Source: Kutzneria buriramensis (GTDB lineage Bacteria; Actinomycetota; Actinomycetes; Mycobacteriales; Pseudonocardiaceae). Taken from it: a stretch of 64,000 bases of DNA. Under the pieces are notes generated by a model that saw only the letters and a program-made list of their open reading frames with translations, did not search any database and was not told the DNA's origin. Location: NCBI RefSeq assembly GCF_003387475.1, contig NZ_QUNO01000017.1:124001-188000 (forward strand), given 5' to 3'. This document shows, one piece after another, positions 35,592 through 44,051 of the stretch (position 1 is the first letter of the stretch; every line of letters begins with the position of its first letter). The translations under genes and the position numbers were made by a program.

Positions 35592-38500
35592 ATGGGCATC
35601 GAGTTCAGCCTGCTCGGCGACGTCGAAGTTCGCATCGAGGGCGAAGTCGTCGATATCGGACATATCCGCCAACTCTCTGTGTTGCTGGCGCTGCTGGTCG
35701 ATGCGAACCGTGTCGTCTCGGCCGATCAGCTCACCGATCGCGTGTGGGGAGAACAACCCCCGCCAACCGCACGTGGCACCCTGTCGGCTTACCTCACCCG
35801 CCTGCGAAAAGCGCTCTCCCCTGCCCAGGACGTCACCATTACCCGACGCCTTGGCGGGTACGTCCTCACCGTCGCACCCGAGACGGTCGACGTGCACCGG
35901 TTTCGCCGCCTCATCCATCAGGCACACGACGCCGACGACGACCACGCGGCGGTGGCGCTGGACCAGGCATTGGGGTTGTGGCGTGGAGAGGCCTTCGCTC
36001 ATCTGGACACTGCGTGGCTGGCCACGGTTCGGGAGTCCCTCAACCGGGAACGGTTGGCCGCGCAACTCGACCGCAACGACCTCCACCTTCGCTACGGGGA
36101 CCACGCTCGGCTGCTCCCTGACCTGGTCGTACAGGCCGGCGAACATCCGTTGGATGAACGCCTGGCCGGCCAACTGATGCTCGCCCTCTACCGCGCCGGC
36201 CGTGCCGCCGACGCGCTGGACCACTACGGGCAGGTCCGGGCCCTGCTAGCCGAAGAGTTGGGCACCGATCCAGGCCCCGCGTTACGGGAGCTGCACCATC
36301 AGATCCTGATCACGGATCCGGCACTGCTCGATGTGCCATCGCGCGCGCAGGCCCGCCCGGTGGTGGTGCCGCGACAACTGCCGGCGCCACCGGCGCCGTT
36401 CGTCGTCCGCGGTGCGGAGCTGGACCGCTTGGAGGTGCCCAGGCAACTGCCGGCGGGCCTGCAGGACTTCGTCGGAAGGGGTGTGACGTTCGAACAGATC
36501 GTTGGACTGCTCTCCGGTGATGGAGGTACAGGTGTTCCCGTGGTGGCGATCTCCGGGCAGCCCGGAGTCGGCAAGTCCGCGCTGGCGGTACAGGTCGCCC
36601 ACCACTTACGGGCACAGTTTCCCGACGGCCAGCTCTTCATCGACCTGCTGGGCAACACGCTGGACCGGGCGCTGACCGCAGAACAGGTGCTTGCCCGGTT
36701 CCTACAGTCCCTCAGCCTGTCCCCGGCCCAGCTTCCCGATGACCTGAACGGTCTCGTCAGCGCCTACCGGACCGCACTCGCCGACCGGAAAGTCCTGGTG
36801 GTCCTCGACAACGCGGCCAGCCCAGGGCAGGTGCGCAACCTGCTGCCCAGTACGCCAGGATCGGCCGCGTTGGTCACCAGCCGCAAATCGCTGCGTGGCT
36901 TGGCCGCGCTGGGCGGAGCACGATTGGTCAACCTGGAAGTGCTCGGGCCTGAGCACTCGGTCGCGCTGCTGAACACCATCATCGGACACGACCGTCGGCA
37001 CGATCTTGCCGCGTTGGACGAGATAGCCGAGTTGTGCGGCCATCTGCCGCTCGCACTGCGTATCGCTGGAGCGAACCTGCTGCTGCGGGACGACGACTCG
37101 GCGCGGGGATATGTCACTGATCTGCGGCACGGCAACCGGCTCTCCGTGCTGGAGATCGAGGACGATCCCGGAGCCACTGTACGCGCCGTGTTCGACCTGT
37201 CCTACCTGGCGCTGAAACCGGAGGTCGCTCGCCTGTTCCGGCAGCTGGGCCTGGTGCCGGGTCCCGACTTCTCCCTGCAAGCGGTCGCGGTCCTCGCTCA
37301 ACTGCCCGCGGAGCGCGCGCGAAAGCTGCTGGCCGAACTGGTCGACGCGGGCCTGATCCAGCAGACCGCGTCCGACCGGTTCCGTTTCCACGACCTGTTG
37401 CGGCTCTACAGCGAGGAACGCTGCCAGATCGAGGAGGACTCCACCGAGGCGGACGCGGCGCGGGCCCGATTGTTCGCTTACTACGTACGCTGGCTCGACG
37501 CCGTCGCTGATGTGCTCTGGGAAACCTGGGTTCGGCTGCCACGCACCGAAGTGGAATTGGTGGTGTCGAGCCCCACTTTCGACGACACAGCGCCCGCGTT
37601 CGCCTGGATGGACCAAGAGGGTCTGAACGTCATAGCCGCGGTCATCGATGCGACAGAACGCGGACCGGTGCTCGCCGCATGGCACCTCGTCGAATCGCTA
37701 TGTGCTTACCTAGTGACCCGTGGCCGCTATCGGGCCGAGGGGCTCGTCGCCGCGAAGGCTGCCTTGAACGCGGCGAAAGCCGCAGGGGACGCGCATGCGG
37801 AGGCAACCATGCACTATGTCCACGCCTCCCTCTACCACCGTGTGCAGGAGCGCGGCACGGCGATGGCGCACACCCTGGCCCAACTGGACGCCTACGACCG
37901 ATGCGAATCCTATGACGGCAGAGCCCGTGCACTGATCAGTCTTGGCATCCTGTTCCAGGCCGACGGCAAGCTCAGAGCGGCCGCCGAGCAGGTCGAACGG
38001 GGCGTGCGCCTCGCCGAGGAACACGGTCTCAACAAAGTCCGGCTCTTCGGGTTGATCAACTTGAGTGTAATCGAACGGAAGCGGGGGCACCTCGACCGGG
38101 CGGAATGGTCCGCGCGGGAAGCCTTGACAGTAGCTCCGGCGAGCGGCACGTTCATGACAGTGGCCTCGTCTCGCACTGTCCTCGGCGAGGTAATGATCCG
38201 CCGGGGCCGCTTCAGGGAGGCTATCGACCAGTACGCGGCGGCACTGGCATGCTACCGGGAAACCGGGACCCGGTATTACGAGGCCAGAACGCTGAGAGCG
38301 CTGGCCGACGCCAACCGCTTGGCTGGGGATCACAAAGCTGCATTGGTCCGGGCTCACGAAGCATTGGCCATCGCTGAAAAGTCCGGCATCGACCAGGACC
38401 AGGTCGACTCACTGGTCACTCTCGCCGCCGCGCACCAAGGAATGGCGCACCCCGACGAGGCGGCGACCTGCGCTCGCAACGCACTGGAGATGTCGCGCGG

Positions 38501-38972
38501 CCTCGGTTACCAACGCGGCGAGATCTCCGCACTGCTGGAACTGGCATCCCAGTGCCGCCAGCGGGGCGACCTGACCACGGCACGGGAACACGCCCGCGAC
38601 GCCGCGGAGCTGGGCAGGCATGCGGAGTTGGTGGAACTCGAAGGTCAAAGCGAGACTCTCCTGGCCTGGCTCGCGTTCGACGTGCAGGACCTGATCGCCG
38701 CGCGTGACCATGCCCAGCGAGCGCTGGCCGCGCACACCAATGCCGGTTCGCGTTTCGGTCAGGCGCGCGCTCTGCATGTGCTCGGCTCGGCGCTGGACGC
38801 GTGCAGCGACAGCGAGCAAGCCAGATCCTGCTGGGAACAGGCCCTGGACTGTCTGGCGGGACTGGACATTCCCGACACCGACGAACTACGCCGGCTGCTC
38901 GCTGCGAGCCCCCGTTCGTGGTCAAAGACCGCCGAAAACGTCGCCTGTCCTGGTCGAGAATCCGGTCAGTAG
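35592..38972 (+). CDS. SARP-type regulator with NB-ARC and TPR domains (AfsR-like)
   Basis: 1126 residues; ATG 35592 has GGGGGAGGG upstream. An OmpR-type DNA-binding domain (1-90: MGIEFSLLGDVEVRIEGEVV, DRVWGEQPPPTARGTLSAYL) and bacterial transcriptional activation domain (90-240) form the SARP unit. An NB-ARC NTPase follows with Walker A GQPGVGKS near 321 and Walker B VLVVLDNA; TPR repeats occupy ~700-1100. The junction contains a duplicated word, VPRQLPA..., 28 residues apart. AfsR-type regulators activate secondary-metabolite or developmental genes after NTP-driven assembly. Divergence from the exported operon at 35333 suggests those genes are its targets (inference). Confidence 0.85.
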   Translation: MGIEFSLLGDVEVRIEGEVVDIGHIRQLSVLLALLVDANRVVSADQLTDRVWGEQPPPTARGTLSAYLTRLRKALSPAQDVTITRRLGGYVLTVAPETVDVHRFRRLIHQAHDADDDHAAVALDQALGLWRGEAFAHLDTAWLATVRESLNRERLAAQLDRNDLHLRYGDHARLLPDLVVQAGEHPLDERLAGQLMLALYRAGRAADALDHYGQVRALLAEELGTDPGPALRELHHQILITDPALLDVPSRAQARPVVVPRQLPAPPAPFVVRGAELDRLEVPRQLPAGLQDFVGRGVTFEQIVGLLSGDGGTGVPVVAISGQPGVGKSALAVQVAHHLRAQFPDGQLFIDLLGNTLDRALTAEQVLARFLQSLSLSPAQLPDDLNGLVSAYRTALADRKVLVVLDNAASPGQVRNLLPSTPGSAALVTSRKSLRGLAALGGARLVNLEVLGPEHSVALLNTIIGHDRRHDLAALDEIAELCGHLPLALRIAGANLLLRDDDSARGYVTDLRHGNRLSVLEIEDDPGATVRAVFDLSYLALKPEVARLFRQLGLVPGPDFSLQAVAVLAQLPAERARKLLAELVDAGLIQQTASDRFRFHDLLRLYSEERCQIEEDSTEADAARARLFAYYVRWLDAVADVLWETWVRLPRTEVELVVSSPTFDDTAPAFAWMDQEGLNVIAAVIDATERGPVLAAWHLVESLCAYLVTRGRYRAEGLVAAKAALNAAKAAGDAHAEATMHYVHASLYHRVQERGTAMAHTLAQLDAYDRCESYDGRARALISLGILFQADGKLRAAAEQVERGVRLAEEHGLNKVRLFGLINLSVIERKRGHLDRAEWSAREALTVAPASGTFMTVASSRTVLGEVMIRRGRFREAIDQYAAALACYRETGTRYYEARTLRALADANRLAGDHKAALVRAHEALAIAEKSGIDQDQVDSLVTLAAAHQGMAHPDEAATCARNALEMSRGLGYQRGEISALLELASQCRQRGDLTTAREHARDAAELGRHAELVELEGQSETLLAWLAFDVQDLIAARDHAQRALAAHTNAGSRFGQARALHVLGSALDACSDSEQARSCWEQALDCLAGLDIPDTDELRRLLAASPRSWSKTAENVACPGRESGQ

Positions 38973-38999
38973 CCTTGGCCTGCTGATATGCCGCGCTCG

Positions 39000-39490
<491 letters not shown>

Positions 39491-39521
39491 CCACTGCCAT
39501 CACAAACCGCACCAGCGACCG

Positions 39522-40115
39522 TTGAACACGTCACGCCCCCGGCTCAGGATTGTTTCGGACCAGACCAGCCTGGGCAGCCGGTTCCGGCTGGTCGACCTGC
39601 TCGGCTCGTACCCGACACTGGACGTCGCCGCCAAGGCCAACAACTGGCCGACCCGGGCCGCGATGGCCGGCAAAGCGATCGTGGAGATCATCCCGGGCAC
39701 CATCGAGGAACAGAACCCAACGGACCGCCTGTGGACCGACGTCGAGTACGCCCGGTATCTCAAAGGCCTGACCACCAGCGGCAACCTGGCCCAGGCACAG
39801 ATCTTCCCGGCTGTGCACAACACCGCCTCCGGCGACCCCGCACCCGCTAAGGCCGACACCACCCTGCGGCCCTGGTTCGTGGTCTTCGACGGCGACGCCA
39901 GCGGCTACATCGACACCTCGTTCTACGTGACCAACCACTACTACCTGATCACGACCGACGCCGAGAACGTCAAGCCCGCCATCGACGACGTCAAGCCGAC
40001 CGTGCAGCAGGCCCAGGACCGGGTGGCGCTGCCGGCCGGCAAGGGCGCCAGCGTCGTCGGCACCGACTGGCGGCAACTGACCACCGTGCTGCCCGAGGTG
40101 CTCCCCCGCGGTTGA
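39522..40115 (+). pseudogene. 5'-truncated gene, possible PI-PLC-like secreted enzyme
   Basis: 197 residues in frame from a TTG, with no start signal or signal peptide; the frame begins abruptly after the transposase scraps, so the 5' end is lost. The sequence is protein-like throughout: FRLVDLLGSYPTLDVAAKAN, AIVEIIPGTIEEQNPTDRLW, RPWFVVFDGDASGYIDTSFY and a C-terminal KGASVVGTDWRQLTTVLPEV. The last motif resembles the closing strand of TIM-barrel phosphatidylinositol phospholipase C-like proteins, but the catalytic His residues, expected in the missing half, cannot be checked. A strong hairpin follows at 40125. Confidence 0.45.
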
Positions 40116-40124
40116 CGGTGTCTC

Positions 40125-40173
40125 CACGTGCGCTTCCCATTTGCGCCCAGGCGCCAAATGGGAACCGCACGTG
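40125..40173 (+). terminator. 23-bp imperfect hairpin terminator
   Basis: CACGTGCGCTTCCCATTTG-CGCC pairs with its complement ending at 40173 (one mismatch, one bulge) over a very short loop. It is 10 bp after the stop at 40115. Confidence 0.75.
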
Positions 40174-40276
40174 ACACTGTTCACCGACCGGGCCCCGATG
40201 CGGTGCACCGAGTGGTGGATCCGGTCGGTGGGCACGGTCAAGTACCGTCGATTGGGACCGACGGGACGGGGGTACC

Positions 40277-42445
40277 GTGGACAACAAGGTGAATACCGAC
40301 GCCGTAGCCAATGTCGTGCAGTCCGGGGTTATTCACGGTGATGTGCACATGCACGCAACGGTCAGTTTGGATCGACCGCCGCGGCCGCGGCAGTTGCTGC
40401 CTGCCCCAATGCATTTCACTGGACGGCGGGCCGAGCTGGCCGCGTTGGACGAGATGCTGATCGAAGCGCAGGCGGGCGAGTTGCCGCTGGTTGTCGTGCT
40501 GACCGGGCCGGGCGGCGTGGGTAAGACGGCACTCGCGCTGCACTGGGCGCACGCGATGCGGAATCGCTTCCCGGACGGCGAGCTCTATGCCGATCTGGCC
40601 GGGTTCGGCGGCTCCGACCCGGTGTCGCCGCATGAAATCCTCAGCGGGTTCCTCCGTACGATGGGGGTTGATCCGCAACGGATCCCGGCCGGCCTGTCGG
40701 AGCAGGCGGCATTGTTCCGCACCGTGACGGCCGACCGTTCGCTGCTGCTGTGCCTTGACGACGCCTTCTCGGCGGCCCAGGTCAGGTTGGCGCTGCCGGC
40801 GTCGCCGGGGTGTGCCGTGATCGTCACCAGCAGACACCGGCTACCCGGGCTCGCCGCGGACGGGGCTCGGGTCCTCGAGGTCGAGCCACTCACGTCCGCC
40901 ACCGCGGTTCGGCTGCTGGCCAGGACGATCGGCGATGACCGGGTGGACCGCCAACCCGAGCAGGCGCAGAGCCTCGCGGACCTGTGCGGCGGCCTGCCGA
41001 TCGCGCTCAGGGTCGCGGCGGCGCAGCTCGCGACCAGGCCGAAGTGGTCGGTGGCCAGGGTGGTGACCGAGCTGTCCGACGAGCGGCGTCGGCTGGAGGC
41101 GCTATCCGCGCCGGGCCAGGTGTCCGTGTTGGCCAGCTTCGACCTGTCGTACCGGGCACTGTCGGACACCGCGGCGACGCTGTACCGGCGGCTGGCGTTG
41201 CAGCCCGGCACCGAGTTCGGCGTCGGGCCGGCTTGTGCGGTGCTGACGGGCGCGGATCCGGCCGTGGCCCGAAATCTGCTCGGCGAGCTGGTAGAGGTAA
41301 GCATGGTGGAGGAAGTCGGCGAGGACCGGTTCCGGCTGCACGACCTGCTGCGGCTGCACGCGAGCCAGCAATGCGCTCGGCACGACGCTGACGACGACCG
41401 GGCGTCGGCCCTGCGGGCCATCGTGGAGTGGTATCTCGCCGCGGCGAGCCGTGCAGACCACCTCGTAAGCCCGACCCGCCGCCGGCTGCAGTACGCGTTC
41501 GCCGCCGAGCCGACCGACCTGCCGGAGTTCGCCGGCCGTGAGAACGCGCTTGACTGGCTGGAAGGAGAGCGGATCAACCTGATCGCGGCCGGTCGCGCGG
41601 CAATGGACCGGGGGTGGGCCGAGCTCGCCTGGCAGCTGTCCGACGTAATGTGGCCCTTGCTGTTGCACCGCAAGCACTATCTCGACCGGCGGGAGATCGA
41701 CCAGCGGGGTGTGGCTGCCGCCCGCCAGTGGGGCAACGTCTTCGCCGAGGCGGACATGCTGAAGCGGCTGGGCCAGGTGAACGTCGTGCTTGGCCAGCGC
41801 GAAGAGGCCGAGCAGTGCTTCCGGCAGTCGATGGCGCAGGCGGAATCGATCGACGACCAGCGCGGTGTCGCTGATGCCAAGGAAGGGCTCGCGCTGCTGC
41901 ACTTGAAGACCGGGCAGCCGGAGGTGGCGATCAGCGAGTTCGAGTCGCTGGCGGTAACAAACCGTCGGCTGGGCGCGGCCCGTTCGCTGGGGCTGACCCT
42001 GATCAACCTCGGCGCCGCGCTGTCCGCCGCCGGCCGCCACCGCGCGGCCCTGGATGTGCTCGCCGAGGCACCTGCGGTGTTCGCCGGGCTGGAGGTTCCC
42101 GATCCTTACAACGAGGCGAGGATCCTCGTGGCCCAGGGACAGGCTTGCGCGGGTGTGGGGGATACGGACCTGGCTTGGGAGACCGCCACTCGTGCCCTGT
42201 CCGAGCTGACGGCCCTCGGCTCCCCGGCCGGTGTGGCTGAGAGCCGCGAGGTGCTCGCGGAGGTCGCGTGGAGGCGCGGCGACGCCGACGACGCGGTCGA
42301 GTATCTCCGTGCCGCGGTCGAGATCTTCACGACGCTGCGGTCGTGGCGGCTGCCCGCGGCACGGAGCAGGCTCAACGAACTGACCACATCGCGTGCAACG
42401 CGAGAGCCAGATCGTCCACAAGAGACGGGCACGGGTGAAGTGTGA
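40277..42445 (+). CDS. NB-ARC/STAND NTPase with TPR C-terminus
   Basis: 722 residues from a GTG at 40277. It lacks a DNA-binding domain: a short N-terminus (NVVQSGVIHGDVHMHATVSL, a motif common to actinomycete STAND proteins) leads into the NTPase with Walker A GPGGVGKT near residues 77-84, Walker B LLLCLDDA, a sensor-type VIVTSRHRLPGL and GGLPIALRVAAAQL. A winged helix (RFRLHDLLRLHASQQC) is followed by about seven TPRs. It is an AfsR-like switch without the output domain, so it may signal through a partner. Its last 74 bp overlap the convergent small gene at 42372. Confidence 0.8.
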   Translation: MDNKVNTDAVANVVQSGVIHGDVHMHATVSLDRPPRPRQLLPAPMHFTGRRAELAALDEMLIEAQAGELPLVVVLTGPGGVGKTALALHWAHAMRNRFPDGELYADLAGFGGSDPVSPHEILSGFLRTMGVDPQRIPAGLSEQAALFRTVTADRSLLLCLDDAFSAAQVRLALPASPGCAVIVTSRHRLPGLAADGARVLEVEPLTSATAVRLLARTIGDDRVDRQPEQAQSLADLCGGLPIALRVAAAQLATRPKWSVARVVTELSDERRRLEALSAPGQVSVLASFDLSYRALSDTAATLYRRLALQPGTEFGVGPACAVLTGADPAVARNLLGELVEVSMVEEVGEDRFRLHDLLRLHASQQCARHDADDDRASALRAIVEWYLAAASRADHLVSPTRRRLQYAFAAEPTDLPEFAGRENALDWLEGERINLIAAGRAAMDRGWAELAWQLSDVMWPLLLHRKHYLDRREIDQRGVAAARQWGNVFAEADMLKRLGQVNVVLGQREEAEQCFRQSMAQAESIDDQRGVADAKEGLALLHLKTGQPEVAISEFESLAVTNRRLGAARSLGLTLINLGAALSAAGRHRAALDVLAEAPAVFAGLEVPDPYNEARILVAQGQACAGVGDTDLAWETATRALSELTALGSPAGVAESREVLAEVAWRRGDADDAVEYLRAAVEIFTTLRSWRLPAARSRLNELTTSRATREPDRPQETGTGEV

Positions 42446-42656
42446 ATGTCCCACCTCCCCGAGAAGACACTAAAACACCGTTGTCAGGAAGCATGAAAAG
42501 GACGATTCCGGCCGGGTGGTCCGAAAACGTTCGGTGCGCGAGGCTACGCGCGGAATCCTCGTCGGAAGCCTCGCCGATGAGCACGTCCGCCAGGCCCGCG
42601 AGTCCATCGTGGACAGTGCAGAGCAGAGTGCCGTCCATGGCCCGGCGCACAGTCAC
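42372..42656 (-). CDS. small protein coupled to the GT-B-like gene
   Basis: 94 residues from a GTG at 42656 that overlaps the upstream stop by four bases (GTGA). Sequence: DGTLLCTVHDGLAGLADVLI, SARSLAHRTFSDHPAGIVLF, LPDNGVLVSSRGGGTFTLHP, ending LVDDLALALHAMWSVR. It is compact alpha/beta in look with no signal peptide and no family I recognise. The 3' end overlaps the NB-ARC gene on the other strand. The translational coupling and protein-like composition support it, but the overlap keeps confidence moderate. Confidence 0.5.
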   Translation of the reverse strand: MTVRRAMDGTLLCTVHDGLAGLADVLIGEASDEDSARSLAHRTFSDHPAGIVLFMLPDNGVLVSSRGGGTFTLHPCPSLVDDLALALHAMWSVR

Positions 42657-43852
42657 CACCGGTCCGGGTTCGGCACCGGTACGGCTTCGACGGCGCGGTG
42701 TCGACCGGGCGCTGTCATGCCGAGCAGCCGGTACAGCTGTTCCTGCAAGGCGGTCACGGCGGTACCCGGCCGGGAGGTGAGGCGGCCGGCCACCTTCGCG
42801 CCCACTTCCCGCGCACGGCGCCGAGCAAGGTCCAGCTGCGGAGCCAATGGCTCCGCCGCGACCAGCCGGACGGCCGTTACCGACAGCACTTCCTGGGCCG
42901 AGCCCGCGGAGTGCACGGCGTGCAGCGACTGGTCGGTGAGCAGCACCGGGCAGCCGATCGCGGCGGCGTACACCGGAAGGGACCCGTGATCGCCCACCAG
43001 GTAGTCGGCCGCGACGACCACCGCCCGCCAATCCACCTCCGGTGGCACCAGCATGAGCCCGGCTTGGCGACTGTCCGCCAGCCACGCCCGCAACTGCCGC
43101 CGGCCGTGGCCGAACCAGACCGACGGGTGCATCAACGCGGCCAGCCGGTGGCGGCCGGTGGCCAGCGTGTCGTGCAGATGCGGCAGCAGATCACCGTTGC
43201 GGGCGAACAGCGAGTCCTGTCCCCAGGTCGACGCGATAACAACGAGTTCCTGGCCCGGCTCCACCCCCAGCGCCTCCCGGTAGGCGTCCCGGCTCGGGAC
43301 GCTGGCCGCGAGGCGGTCGTAGCAGATGTCGCCGACCACGACGGCCTGGTCGACCGCCGCCGGGCACTGCCGGCGCAGCAACTCCAGTTGGTTGTCATGG
43401 GATAGCACCACGGCGTCCGTCAGCACGCGGCCGTTGTGGGTCAGCCGCTGGGCATCCAGCCCGTAGCTCACGGCGGACGCTCCGGTGCCGTGCGTCTTGC
43501 CGTAACCGGCGCCGTGCGGCATCACCACAATCGGCGCGTGCAGGTCACGCAACCCGCCGTACGCGGCTGCGATAGCCAGGTCGAAGCGTTCCCGGACGGC
43601 CTGCTGCCAGGGCAGCACCACCCCTCCGGTGTTCCGCAGGAACTCGTTGACCCCGTTGCTGAACGCGTCCGGGCCCTGCGCGAACACGACCTGCACCCGT
43701 CGATCGGTTTCGATGGTTTCCACCGCCTCCAGCAGGCGCTGGCCGCTGGTGACAGTGTGGACGACGGCAAGCACGTCGCGGCAGCCCGAACGCGTGACCC
43801 AGCGGGACGCATCGATGCCGACCGGCGCGCTCGACCATTCGGCGGCGGACAT
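42653..43852 (-). CDS. GT-B-fold glycosyl/glycerophosphotransferase-like protein
   Basis: 399 residues; ATG 43852 has AAGGGGG 6-7 nt upstream. Two Rossmann-like halves: RDVLAVVHTVTSGQRLLEAV and ERFDLAIAAAYGGLRDLHAP, IVVMPHGAGYGKTHG in the first; QELVVIASTWGQDSLFAR, HRLAALMHPSVWFGHGRRQL and ADYLVGDHGSLPVYAAAIGC in the second. The (M)HPS and GDHGS/P motifs resemble those of CDP-glycerol glycerophosphotransferase and other GT-B enzymes. Related actinomycete proteins are often annotated only as hypothetical. It could modify a cell-surface polymer. It is divergent from the SARP gene at 44052. Confidence 0.6.
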   Translation of the reverse strand: MSAAEWSSAPVGIDASRWVTRSGCRDVLAVVHTVTSGQRLLEAVETIETDRRVQVVFAQGPDAFSNGVNEFLRNTGGVVLPWQQAVRERFDLAIAAAYGGLRDLHAPIVVMPHGAGYGKTHGTGASAVSYGLDAQRLTHNGRVLTDAVVLSHDNQLELLRRQCPAAVDQAVVVGDICYDRLAASVPSRDAYREALGVEPGQELVVIASTWGQDSLFARNGDLLPHLHDTLATGRHRLAALMHPSVWFGHGRRQLRAWLADSRQAGLMLVPPEVDWRAVVVAADYLVGDHGSLPVYAAAIGCPVLLTDQSLHAVHSAGSAQEVLSVTAVRLVAAEPLAPQLDLARRRAREVGAKVAGRLTSRPGTAVTALQEQLYRLLGMTAPGRHRAVEAVPVPNPDRW

Positions 43853-44051
43853 GTGTACCCCCTTGAGATTTCCCCGACTTCCCCGCCACCAGCGTCACCA
43901 TCACCGTTGACAGCGCACTTGCGGTTCTCTTGCCGTACCCGCGTGGACTAGACCGATCGGGAGACAATCCCGATTTTGCGGTGGTGGCGCCCACTCACTG
44001 GTGCACACTGGAAATCCGAAGTCTGGAGGTGACCAGCGAAGGGCGGCGCTG

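Noticed and set aside
42102-42780. Longer N-terminal extension of the 42372 small gene (to 43085)
   Set aside because: The extension is antisense-like Arg/Gly text inside the GT-B gene in another frame; only the part from 42656 is protein-like.
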